From SG8-41 sp036555035 (lineage in GTDB: Bacteria > Pseudomonadota > Gammaproteobacteria > Burkholderiales > SG8-41): a DNA stretch of 64,000 bases. Made by a program: the position numbers and the translations under genes. This document shows, one piece after another, positions 40,289-48,006 of this stretch (positions are counted from its first letter, which is position 1; every line of letters begins with the position of its first letter). The stretch lies in NCBI GenBank assembly GCA_036555035.1, contig DATBMB010000056.1, forward strand, positions 1 through 64,000. The letters are read 5' to 3'. The notes beneath the pieces were generated by a model, which made no database searches, was not told where the DNA came from, and was given only the letters and a program-made list of their open reading frames with translations.

Positions 40289-41818
40289 GTGAACGTCGCC
40301 ACTGTCCGCCGCATCGGCCTGTTCGCAGCGCCGGTGCTGGCGGCGCTCTGCTACTACTGGCTGCCGCCCCACTACTCGACCGGGCCCGGCGAGTGGGTCG
40401 AGTTCAGCCAGGCCGGGCGCACCACGCTCGCCATGATGGTCTGGATGGCCACGTGGTGGCTCACCGAGGCGGTGGACATCGAGGTCACCGCGCTGCTGCC
40501 GGTCGTGGCCTTCCCGCTCCTGGGCATCGCGCCCCTCAGCAAGGTCCTGCCGCCCTACGCCGCGGACGTGATCTTCCTCTTCATGGGCGGCTTCATCATC
40601 GGGCTCGCCATCGAGCGCTGGGGGCTCGACCGCCGCATCGCGTTCTTCGTGCTACGCCTGGTCGGCGCCCGCCCGGGCGCGATCGTCGGCGGATTCATGG
40701 CGGTCACCGCGTTCCTCAGCATGTGGGTCTCGAACACCGCGTGCGCGGCGATGATGGTGCCGATCGCGCTCTCGGTGATCGACCTCGTGCTGGTGAGCCG
40801 CACGGGCAAGGGCCTAAAGGAATCCGGCGGGATACCCCAGGACCGGGTTCCGGAGCGCAATTTCGCGACCGGCCTGCTGCTGAGCGTTGCCTACGCCGCC
40901 TCGATCGGGGGCATCGCGACGATCATCGGCTCGCCGCCCAATGGCATCGCGGTGCGCTATATCGAGCAGACATTCAGCAAGCAGGTCACCTTCTTCGACT
41001 GGATACTGATCGGAGGACCGTTCACGCTCATCTTCCTGCCGATCGCGTGGCTCATGATCACCCACGTGCTCTTCCGCGCGGATATCGGTGAGATCGCCGG
41101 CGGCCGCCAGCATTTCGCCGAGGAGTACCGCAAGCTCGGGCCGCTTTCGCGGGGCGAAAAGACCGTGCTAGCGGTCTTTTCCGCTACGGCGTTTCTGTGG
41201 ATCTTCAGCCCGCTGCTGAAGCCCCTCGTGATCGCGGGCATGAAGCCCCTTTCCGGCCTCTCGGATGCCGGCATCGCGATGCTGGCGGCGATGGCGCTGT
41301 TCCTCATTCCGGTGGACCGCGCCAAGGGCGTGCGCGCCATGGACTGGGACACCGCGGTGAAGCTTCCCTGGGGCGTGCTCATGCTCTTCGGCGGCGGGCT
41401 CACGCTCGCTGCGTCGGTCGAGGCGAACGGCGTCTCCGAGTACATCGGCAACGCGAGCCGCGGCCTGTCGGGCCTGCACCCCATACTGCTGCTGCTCGCG
41501 ATCACGGCCATGACGGTGTTCCTCTCGGAGCTCACCTCCAACACCGCGCAGGTCGCGACCATGGTGCCGGTGCTCGCGGCGATGGCGCCGGTGCTGGGGA
41601 TGAATCCCTACGTGCTGATCATCGCGTGCACGCTGGGGGCGAGCAGCGCCTACATGATGCCGGTGGGCACGCCCCCGAACGCGATCGTGTTCGGAACGGG
41701 GCTCGTGCGGATGCCGCAGATGATGAAGGCGGGCTTCTGGCTCAACCTAGCCGGGATCCTGGTCATCACGGCGCTCGCCTCGTTCTTCATCACGCCGCTC
41801 CTCGGCAACGTCTACTAG
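40289..41818 (+). CDS. DASS/SLC13-type sodium:dicarboxylate symporter
   Basis: A 509-residue carrier with about twelve helices, starting at a GTG four bases after the previous stop codon. Marks are WWLTEAVDIEVTALLPVVAF, the first SNT site VSNTACAAMMVPIA, and the second ELTSNTAQVATMVPVLAAMA, followed by MMPVGTPPNAIVFGTG. These two SNT motifs bind sodium and carboxylate in VcINDY/SdcS-type proteins. It is from the same superfamily as the gene before it but a different branch, so the two probably differ in coupling or direction. Confidence 0.88.
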   Translation: MNVATVRRIGLFAAPVLAALCYYWLPPHYSTGPGEWVEFSQAGRTTLAMMVWMATWWLTEAVDIEVTALLPVVAFPLLGIAPLSKVLPPYAADVIFLFMGGFIIGLAIERWGLDRRIAFFVLRLVGARPGAIVGGFMAVTAFLSMWVSNTACAAMMVPIALSVIDLVLVSRTGKGLKESGGIPQDRVPERNFATGLLLSVAYAASIGGIATIIGSPPNGIAVRYIEQTFSKQVTFFDWILIGGPFTLIFLPIAWLMITHVLFRADIGEIAGGRQHFAEEYRKLGPLSRGEKTVLAVFSATAFLWIFSPLLKPLVIAGMKPLSGLSDAGIAMLAAMALFLIPVDRAKGVRAMDWDTAVKLPWGVLMLFGGGLTLAASVEANGVSEYIGNASRGLSGLHPILLLLAITAMTVFLSELTSNTAQVATMVPVLAAMAPVLGMNPYVLIIACTLGASSAYMMPVGTPPNAIVFGTGLVRMPQMMKAGFWLNLAGILVITALASFFITPLLGNVY

Positions 41819-41832
41819 ACCCGGGCAACAAA

Positions 41833-41855
41833 AAAGCCCGGTGCGACCGGGCTTT
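41833..41855. terminator. Bidirectional terminator between dicarboxylate carrier and formate dehydrogenase genes
   Basis: A 10-base stem AAAGCCCGGT (41833-41842) and ACCGGGCTTT (41846-41855) with loop GCG. A-rich bases precede it and T bases follow, so it can work for the plus-strand carrier and the minus-strand fdh operon that converge here. Confidence 0.85.
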
Positions 41856-41878
41856 CTGGCGAGGCGGGACCCGCTGCG

Positions 41879-42121
41879 CTATTTCTTCATGGCCGCCGCG
41901 GTACCGCTGCCCTTGTTCCGCTTGTAATTCTGCACCGCGCGATCCTGCGCCTTCTCCAGGGCCACCGCCGCCTTCTTGGCGGCCTCGCCCTTCTTGGCCT
42001 TCGCTTCTGCCGCCTTGGCTTTCTCCGCGTCGCTCAAGGGCGGCAGCTTGGCGGAGGCGACGCCGACCGCCAACCCGACCAGCAGCGCCGGGATCACGAT
42101 CCAGAATCTCGTTGCTTTCAT
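41879..42121 (-). CDS. Small Ala/Lys-rich exported protein of the formate dehydrogenase operon
   Basis: An 80-residue protein of unknown function. The N-terminus MKATRFWIVIPALLVGLAVG is a signal peptide or single anchor, and the rest is Ala/Lys-rich and predicted helical (SDAEKAKAAEAKAKKGEAAK). The ATG at 42121 overlaps the stop of the cytochrome b subunit gene (ATGA), which decides the start against an in-frame ATG at 42130. It may assist assembly or be a small accessory subunit. No domain is recognised. Confidence 0.7.
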   Translation of the reverse strand: MKATRFWIVIPALLVGLAVGVASAKLPPLSDAEKAKAAEAKAKKGEAAKKAAVALEKAQDRAVQNYKRNKGSGTAAAMKK

Positions 42122-43188
42122 AGCTTCCATCCCTCCTTCATCGAGTTCGCGCGCGCGGCCGCCGTGCTGCCCGCGGCGCCCGGCCGGCCTTTGACGACGT
42201 CGTTATACCAGTGCTCGTGGTGCTCCTTGGCCCACTGCTCGTCGACCTTCCCGTCGGTGCGCATGCACTCGTAGGCCCCTTCCACGCCGACGGACCCGAG
42301 GTAGATGTGCCCGAGCATCATGGCGACATAGAGCACGCCGGTCACCGCGTGGATGATGTTCGAGTACTGCATGACCAGCCGGCCCTGCTCGAAGTTCGGG
42401 AACAGCATGATGATGCCGGATGCGCCGACGATGATCGTGAACAGGAACAGCCCGACCCAGAACACGATCTTCTCGCCCGCGTTGAAGAATCCCGACGGGA
42501 CGTGCTCGCCCGTCAGCATGCCGCCGCCCTTGAGCAGCCACCCGAAATCGTATCCGCGCGGGATGTTGCGCGAGAGATAGGTGAAGAACATCAGCGCCGC
42601 GGCGATCAGGAAGACCGGCCCGATGAAGTTGTGCAGGTTCTTCGACAGGATCGCGAGCCAGGAGAACACTGTATAGCCGAACATCGGCAGCACGACATAC
42701 TTGCCGAAGAGCAGCAGAACCCCGGAGATCGCGAGAATCACCCAGCTGATCGCGACCGTCCAGTGCATGGTGCGATCCCAGCTCGACAGGCGCTGGATCT
42801 TCCTTCCGGTCAGCCGGCCGTGGACCTTGAGCGGGCCCCGCCACAGGTAGAAGCCGAGTATCAGCAGCGGAACGATGATGAGCAGCCAGCCGCCGTAGAC
42901 CGTGATCGGGCCATTGCGGATCTGGCGCCAGATCTCGCCCTCGGACTGGATGAGGACGTTGGTCTCGATGCCGCGCACCTGGGTGGTCTGCGCGGGGGAG
43001 GTCGTGGTGCTGCGCACGTCGCGCCAGACCGGCGCGTTGTTGAGCGGCTGGTCCTGCTGGCGCTGCACCTGCTCCTTGGCGTGCTCCTGTGCGACGCCCT
43101 GAGCGGCCAGCGGCAGCGGCGTGAGGAGCATCACGCCCGCCAGGGCCATGAGACGAACCATTGCTCGCATGTCGCCGATGCGGACCAT
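42118..43188 (-). CDS. Formate dehydrogenase cytochrome b556 (gamma) subunit
   Basis: A 356-residue protein with a signal-like N-terminus (about 10-30) and a long pre-domain with no cysteines before four core helices. HWTVAISWVILAISGVLLL and the KNLHNFIGPVF and IIHAVTGVLYVAMMLGH segments provide the haem-ligand histidines as in FdnI/FdoI. It passes electrons from the FdhB clusters to the quinone pool. The ATG at 43188 is seven bases from GGAGGG; the ATG at 43194 is too close. The N-terminal extension is longer than in E. coli FdnI but common in related bacteria, from memory. Confidence 0.9.
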   Translation of the reverse strand: MVRIGDMRAMVRLMALAGVMLLTPLPLAAQGVAQEHAKEQVQRQQDQPLNNAPVWRDVRSTTTSPAQTTQVRGIETNVLIQSEGEIWRQIRNGPITVYGGWLLIIVPLLILGFYLWRGPLKVHGRLTGRKIQRLSSWDRTMHWTVAISWVILAISGVLLLFGKYVVLPMFGYTVFSWLAILSKNLHNFIGPVFLIAAALMFFTYLSRNIPRGYDFGWLLKGGGMLTGEHVPSGFFNAGEKIVFWVGLFLFTIIVGASGIIMLFPNFEQGRLVMQYSNIIHAVTGVLYVAMMLGHIYLGSVGVEGAYECMRTDGKVDEQWAKEHHEHWYNDVVKGRPGAAGSTAAARANSMKEGWKL

Positions 43189-43209
43189 GCGCATCCCTCC
43201 TATCGCGTT

Positions 43210-43446
43210 CTAGTTCCTGGCGCTGGGCGTGCCGCGGGAATACTCGTTCTGCCCTTCGATGCGCTTCTTGATGGCGGTTTCCCAGGCCAGCTTGTCGCCC
43301 TTGAATTGATCGTTGTCCCAGGGCTGCTTGTCCGGCTTCCCTTGGTACTGGCCCTGCTTGTACACGGTGACCTGCGTACTTTCGCCGCAGCCTGCCGCTG
43401 CCGCCGCCAGGGCCATGGCGGCGGCTATCAACAGCGCTTTTCTCAT
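43210..43446 (-). CDS. Small lipoprotein of the formate dehydrogenase operon
   Basis: A 78-residue protein with a lipoprotein signal peptide (MRKALLIAAAMALAAAAAGC; lipobox AAAGC). The mature part is short, hydrophilic and aromatic (QGQYQGKPDKQPWDNDQFKG, then AWETAIKKRIEGQNEY). The start overlaps the FdhB stop (ATGA). It lies between the iron-sulfur and cytochrome b subunits. I do not recognise a named domain; it is probably an assembly factor or accessory subunit. Confidence 0.75.
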   Translation of the reverse strand: MRKALLIAAAMALAAAAAGCGESTQVTVYKQGQYQGKPDKQPWDNDQFKGDKLAWETAIKKRIEGQNEYSRGTPSARN

Positions 43447-44066
43447 GACTTGGCTCCCGGGCGCGGCGTGGGTTGCCGCTCGGGCTTGCCATAGGCCGTG
43501 CCCCAGCCCCAGACCTCGGACCCCTTGCCGCGCTTCAGCACGCGGTTGCGGTAGATGTCGGCGATCTCGTCGGCGTCGCCGCCGAGCAGCGCCTTGGTCG
43601 CGCACATCTCGGCGCAGGCCGGGAGCTTGCCCTCCGCCAGGCGGTTGCGGCCGTACTTCTTGAACTCGGCCGCGGAGAAGTCCGCCTCGGGACCGCCGGC
43701 GCAGAACGTGCACTTGTCCATCTTGCCGCGCAGGCCGAACGCACCGTCCTGCGGGAACTGCGGCGCCCCGAACGGGCAGGCGTAGAAGCAGTAGCCGCAG
43801 CCGATGCACAGGTCCTTGTCGTGCAGCACCACACCCTCGGTGGTCTTGTAGAAGCAGTCCACCGGGCAGACCGCCATGCACGGCGCATCCGAGCAGTGCA
43901 TGCAGGCGACCGAGATCGATTTCTCGCCCGGCACCCCGTCATTCAGCGTGACCACCCGGCGGCGGTTCACGCCCCACGGGATCTCGTGCTCCTGCTTGCA
44001 CGCCGTCACGCAGCCATTGCACTCGATGCAACGCTCGGCATCCGCGAGAAATTTCATTCTTGCCAT
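43443..44066 (-). CDS. Formate dehydrogenase iron-sulfur (beta) subunit
   Basis: A 207-residue protein of the FdhB/FdoH/DMSO-reductase B type with four ferredoxin-like cluster motifs: CIECNGCVTACK, CMHCSDAPCMAVCP, CIGCGYCFYACP and CTFCAGGPEADF with CAEMCATKAL. It lacks the C-terminal membrane helix of FdnH and is about 80 residues shorter, as in many periplasmic FDHs. It links the molybdenum subunit with the cytochrome b subunit. AGAGGAG precedes the ATG. Confidence 0.93.
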   Translation of the reverse strand: MARMKFLADAERCIECNGCVTACKQEHEIPWGVNRRRVVTLNDGVPGEKSISVACMHCSDAPCMAVCPVDCFYKTTEGVVLHDKDLCIGCGYCFYACPFGAPQFPQDGAFGLRGKMDKCTFCAGGPEADFSAAEFKKYGRNRLAEGKLPACAEMCATKALLGGDADEIADIYRNRVLKRGKGSEVWGWGTAYGKPERQPTPRPGAKS

Positions 44067-44095
44067 GGTTCAGCTCCTCTGTGTCCCGTTCTCGA

Positions 44096-47014
44096 TCAGG
44101 CCTTGGATACCTGGCACAGCGTGGTCTTGGTCTCCTGCATCATGGTCACGATGTCGTAGCCGTAGGTGGTGGCCGTGTTCACGGCCTCGCCGCGCACGAA
44201 CGGCGCCGCGCCCTCCGGATACTTGTCGAGCAAGTCCCTGCCCTCCATCCAGCCGGCGAAGTGGAACGGGCAGAATACGGTTCCCGGACCAACGCGCTCG
44301 GTGACCAGCGTCTTGACCTTGATGCGCGCCTTGCTCGGCGTTGAAACCCACACGTACTCGTTGTTCTTCACGCCGCGGTCGTTGGCGTCCTTGGGATTGA
44401 TCTCGACGAACATCTCCTGCTGCAGCTCGGCGAGCCAGGGATTGGACCGCGTCTCGTCGCCGCCGCCCTCGTACTCGACCAGGCGGCCGCTGGTGAGAAT
44501 GAGCGGGTAGGTCTTGACCGCGTCCCGGTTCGCGTCCTGCACCGTCTTGAACAGCACCGGCATGCGCCAGCGGACCTTCTGGTCGGCGTGCGTCGGGAAC
44601 TTGTCGATCAGGTCCGGCCGCGGAGTATAGAGCGGCTCCCGGTGCAGCGGCACGCCATCCGGGAAGTTCCAGACCACCGCCCGCGCCTTGGCGTTGCCCC
44701 AGGGGTGGCACCCGTGCTTCATCACCACCCGCTGGATGCCGCCCGAGAGATCGGTCTTCCAGTTCTTGCCCTCGGCCGCCTTCTTCTCGCTCTCGGTCAG
44801 GTCGTCCCACCAGCCGAGCTTCTTCATCAGCACGTGGTCGAACTCGGGATAGCCGGTCGTGATCTCGGCTCCCTTGGAGTGCGAGCCGTCCTCGGCCAGC
44901 AGGTTGACGCCGTCCCGTTCCACCCCGAAGTTGGCGCGGAAGTTACCGCCCCCGTCCATCATGTGCAGGGAGGTGTTGTAGAGATTGGGCGTCCCGGGAT
45001 GCTTGATCGCCGCGCTCCCGTAGCACGGCCACGGCATGCCGTAGTAGTCGCCGTCCAGCACGTAGCCGGTCTTGGCGTCCTTGCCGCCCTTCGCGCGCAG
45101 GGTCTTCACGTCGAACACATGCTGGTTGCGCATGTGCGCCTGCAGCCGCTCCGGTGACTGGCCGGTGTAGCCGATGGTCCAGGCGCCGCGGTTGATCTCG
45201 CGCAGCGCGTCCTCCATGTCGGGCTCATCCATGCCGCCTTTGCCCTTCACCAGCTTGATCTTCGCCACGAACTCCTTGCCGAAGCCGAACTTCTGCGCGA
45301 GCTGGTACATGATCATGTGGTCGGTCCGGGAATCGAACATCGGGTCGATCACCTTCTCGCGCCACTGGATCGAGCGGTTGGACGCGGTAACCGAACCCGC
45401 GCATTCCATCTGCGTCGCCGCCGGCAGGAGGTAGACGTTCTCCTGGCGCACCAGCGCCGCCATCGCCGCGGTCGCGCTGGGGTAGGGATCGACCACCACC
45501 AGCAGGTCGAGCTTCTTCATCGCCTCGAGCATTTCCTTGCCGCGGTTCTGGCTGTTCGGGGCATGCCCCCAGAAGATCACCGCCCGCACGTTCGGATCCT
45601 GGTCGAGGTTCTCGTTCTTCTCCGTCACCGCGTCCTGCCAGCGGGATACCGTGATGCCCGGCTTCTCCATGGATGCAACCGACGAGAACTGCTTGACGAT
45701 CCAGTCATAGTCCACGCCATACACCGCAGCCCAATGCTTCCACGCGCCCGCGGCGATTCCGTAGTAGCCGGGAAGCGAGTCGGGATTCGGCCCGACGTCG
45801 GTCGCGCCCTGCACGTTGTCGTGGCCGCGGTAGATGTTGGTGCCGCCGCCGGAGACGCCGACGTTGCCCAGCGCCAGCTGGAAGCAGGCCGACGCGCGCA
45901 CGATGGCGTTGCCGTTGGTGTGCTGGGTCTGGCCCATCGCCCAGACAATCGTGCTGGGCCGGTTCTTGGCCATCATTTCAGCGACGTCGCGGACCTCGGC
46001 TTCCTTCATGCCGGTGACGCTCTCGGTCACCTCCGGAGTCCACTTCATCACCTCTTCCCGCACCTTGTCCATGCCGTAGACGCGGGCCTTGATGTATTCC
46101 TTGTCCTCCCACCCGTTCTTGAACACGTGGTAGAGCATGCCCCACAGGAATGCCACGTCCGTGCCGGAGCGGATGCGGTAGTACTTGTCCGCCCGCGCCG
46201 CCGTGCGTGTGAACCGTGGGTCGACGCAGACCACCTTGGCTCCGTTCTCCTTGGCGACCAGCGTGTGCATCATCGATACCGGATGCGCCTCCGCGGCATT
46301 GCTGCCGAAGAACAGGATGCACTTCGAGTTCAGCTCGTCGTTGTACGAGTTCGTCATCGCGCCATAGCCCCAGGTATTCGCGATGCCCGCGACCGTGGTC
46401 GAGTGGCAGATGCGCGCCTGATGATCCATGTTGTTCGTGCCGAAGAACGACACGAACTTGCGGAACAGGGCGGACTGCTCGTTGTTGTGCTTGGAGGAGC
46501 CGATCCAGAAAGTCGCGTCCGCGCCGCTCTCCTTCTTGATCGCGAGGAGTTTCTTGCTGACCTCGTCGAGCGCCTGGTCCCAGGACACCTTCTGCCACTT
46601 GCCCCCGACGAGCTTCATCGGGGTCTTCAGGCGATGCGAATCATGATGGATGCCATGCTCGCGGATCGATGCGCCCTTCGCGCAGTGCGCGCCGAGGTTG
46701 ATCGGCGAGTCGAATACCGGCTCCTGCCGGATCCAGATGCCGTCCTGGACCACGGCGTCGATGGAGCAGCCGACGGAGCAATGCGTGCAGATCGTGCGGT
46801 GCACCTCGATCTTGCCCCCGGCGCCCTGCGCCGCCGCGGACTTCTCCACGATGCTGAACGGCAGCTGGGTCGCCACCGCCCCGGCGCCGAGCGTGACGCC
46901 CGAGCGCTTGAGGAAGGTGCGGCGATCGATCGTCCGGCCGAGCATTCCCGCGACGTTGCGGGAAAGGCGGCTCGCGCTCGAGGATACGCTGGTGGATTTT
47001 CTCGTGAGCAACAT
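44096..47014 (-). CDS. Periplasmic formate dehydrogenase catalytic (alpha) subunit, Cys type, Tat-exported
   Basis: A 972-residue molybdopterin oxidoreductase. The Tat signal RRTFLKRSGV is near residue 31, the [4Fe-4S] motif is CTHCSVGCSIDAVVQDG plus GAHCAKG, and the active-site block is MDHQARICHSTTVAG. The catalytic position holds Cys (TGC codon), not selenocysteine. Other blocks: GSNAAEAHPVSMMHTLVAKE and the guanine-dinucleotide region at the C-terminus. It oxidises formate to CO2 with two MGD and one Mo or W. Its neighbours supply the full set: Tat-target protein, FdhB, lipoprotein, cytochrome b. GAGGAG precedes the ATG. Confidence 0.96.
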   Translation of the reverse strand: MLLTRKSTSVSSSASRLSRNVAGMLGRTIDRRTFLKRSGVTLGAGAVATQLPFSIVEKSAAAQGAGGKIEVHRTICTHCSVGCSIDAVVQDGIWIRQEPVFDSPINLGAHCAKGASIREHGIHHDSHRLKTPMKLVGGKWQKVSWDQALDEVSKKLLAIKKESGADATFWIGSSKHNNEQSALFRKFVSFFGTNNMDHQARICHSTTVAGIANTWGYGAMTNSYNDELNSKCILFFGSNAAEAHPVSMMHTLVAKENGAKVVCVDPRFTRTAARADKYYRIRSGTDVAFLWGMLYHVFKNGWEDKEYIKARVYGMDKVREEVMKWTPEVTESVTGMKEAEVRDVAEMMAKNRPSTIVWAMGQTQHTNGNAIVRASACFQLALGNVGVSGGGTNIYRGHDNVQGATDVGPNPDSLPGYYGIAAGAWKHWAAVYGVDYDWIVKQFSSVASMEKPGITVSRWQDAVTEKNENLDQDPNVRAVIFWGHAPNSQNRGKEMLEAMKKLDLLVVVDPYPSATAAMAALVRQENVYLLPAATQMECAGSVTASNRSIQWREKVIDPMFDSRTDHMIMYQLAQKFGFGKEFVAKIKLVKGKGGMDEPDMEDALREINRGAWTIGYTGQSPERLQAHMRNQHVFDVKTLRAKGGKDAKTGYVLDGDYYGMPWPCYGSAAIKHPGTPNLYNTSLHMMDGGGNFRANFGVERDGVNLLAEDGSHSKGAEITTGYPEFDHVLMKKLGWWDDLTESEKKAAEGKNWKTDLSGGIQRVVMKHGCHPWGNAKARAVVWNFPDGVPLHREPLYTPRPDLIDKFPTHADQKVRWRMPVLFKTVQDANRDAVKTYPLILTSGRLVEYEGGGDETRSNPWLAELQQEMFVEINPKDANDRGVKNNEYVWVSTPSKARIKVKTLVTERVGPGTVFCPFHFAGWMEGRDLLDKYPEGAAPFVRGEAVNTATTYGYDIVTMMQETKTTLCQVSKA

Positions 47015-47024
47015 GGCGCTCTCC

Positions 47025-47222
47025 TCAGACCTTGGTGGTGTTGTAGTACTTGCGGATGTGTTCCGTGACGTGATAGCCCTTCGAGCCGCTCGCGATTTCG
47101 GTCTTCCTGGGCTCACCCTGCGCGCTCGTGCCGGCCACGACGGCGGCGGTTGCCGCGACGCTCCCAGCACCAGCAGCCAGCAGGAAATTACGACGGGAAA
47201 GTTTGCGGTCCGGACTCTTCAT
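47025..47222 (-). CDS. Formate dehydrogenase region Tat-target small protein
   Basis: A 65-residue protein with a Tat signal (SRRNFLLAAGAGSVAATAAV) followed by a short hydrophilic end, HVTEHIRKYYNTTKV. It matches the known but functionally unassigned family of small Tat-targeted proteins found directly upstream of formate dehydrogenase alpha genes. AAGGAGG precedes the ATG at 47222. It is the first gene of the fdh operon, with the promoter at 47271-47299. Confidence 0.85.
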   Translation of the reverse strand: MKSPDRKLSRRNFLLAAGAGSVAATAAVVAGTSAQGEPRKTEIASGSKGYHVTEHIRKYYNTTKV

Positions 47223-47270
47223 CACACCCTCCTTGCCGAAGCAATCCAATACGGGTTGTTCTTGGATGCA

Positions 47271-47299
47271 AATTTACTCTGCGGGCAATGCCAAATCAA
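47271..47299 (-). promoter_or_regulatory. Putative sigma-70 promoter of the fdh operon
   Basis: On the minus strand TTGATT (47299-47294) and TAAATT (47276-47271) are separated by exactly 17 bases. The start site would be near 47264, about 40 bases upstream of the first fdh operon ATG, and the region is much richer in AT than its surroundings. Confidence 0.6.
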
Positions 47300-47318
47300 T
47301 CACATTTTGACCTATTCA

Positions 47319-47368
47319 GAGAGTAAGAACCATTCTCATCAAGGAACAACCGGAGTTATTGAGAGTAA
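47319..47368 (-). promoter_or_regulatory. Two direct repeats upstream of the fdh promoter
   Basis: TTACTCTC occurs twice on the minus strand (47326-47319 and 47368-47361), 42 bases apart, which is four helical turns. The copies are centred about 58 and 100 bases upstream of the inferred start site. They look like tandem activator sites on one face of the helix. No regulator is identified. Confidence 0.45.
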
Positions 47369-47382
47369 TTCTTATCCTGAGC

Positions 47383-48006
47383 TCACCCACCCGGCTCGAT
47401 CATCTCGAACGCCTGGCGCTCGACCTCGAGAAACGCGCCCAGGAATTGTGCAACGTGACGATAGAACACGGCGCTGGTCGCCGTGCCGACAGCATCGCAG
47501 AACGGCTTCACGCAAGGGTAGACGAACTCGTTGAAAAACTGCATTTGTTCAGACAGTGCATGCCCCTCCTCGATGAGGACGCGCATCACGTCGCAAAGGC
47601 CCGAGACATGGTCTTCCATCTCGTATGCTGCATCGCGGCGACCGAGCCCCAAGCTCCCCAGCCGTTCACGCAGGCGAACCAGGTGCTGCTCCGGTGAATG
47701 ACCCTTCAGATAATGCGTGGTATAGGGCGTTACCTCGGATCTTCCCACCCCGATGAAGAGCGTGTCGTACTCCTGCTTCACAACCACCGGGTAGGCACTG
47801 CCGCAGGCGTCCCGCAACGCGCTCCAGGCCTGATCCAGAGGTTGGCTGCTTCCGGAGGGCTCCCCTTCCCCGCGGCGCAGCTGCGCCAGCAATATGGAAT
47901 CCGGTGCGTCGTAGAAGAGCCGTCCGATCAGCGCATAGAGATTGGCGCGGGCGGCGTCCTCCTCAGCCAGCGGACCCCGCTCCTGCAAGTCGCCGCCGGC
48001 ACTCAC
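47383..48006 (-). CDS. TorD/DmsD-family molybdoenzyme chaperone
   Basis: A 207-residue all-helical protein of the TorD family: LYALIGRLFYDAPDSILLAQL, VKQEYDTLFIGVGRSEVTPY and the hinge EEGHALSEQMQFFNEFVYP. It probably holds the Tat signal of the formate dehydrogenase alpha subunit during cofactor insertion. The start is a GTG that overlaps the stop of the ferredoxin gene (GTGA). It lies 160 bases upstream of the fdh operon in the same direction. Confidence 0.87.
   Translation of the reverse strand: MSAGGDLQERGPLAEEDAARANLYALIGRLFYDAPDSILLAQLRRGEGEPSGSSQPLDQAWSALRDACGSAYPVVVKQEYDTLFIGVGRSEVTPYTTHYLKGHSPEQHLVRLRERLGSLGLGRRDAAYEMEDHVSGLCDVMRVLIEEGHALSEQMQFFNEFVYPCVKPFCDAVGTATSAVFYRHVAQFLGAFLEVERQAFEMIEPGG

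Noticed and set aside
46400..46425. Selenocysteine codon in the formate dehydrogenase
   Set aside because: The active-site codon in ARICHSTT is TGC, and the frame is open without any in-frame TGA.
47280..47300. Sigma-54 promoter upstream of fdh (TGGCATTGCCCGC)
   Set aside because: The GG and GC elements are eight bases apart instead of ten, and a well-spaced sigma-70 promoter overlaps the site.
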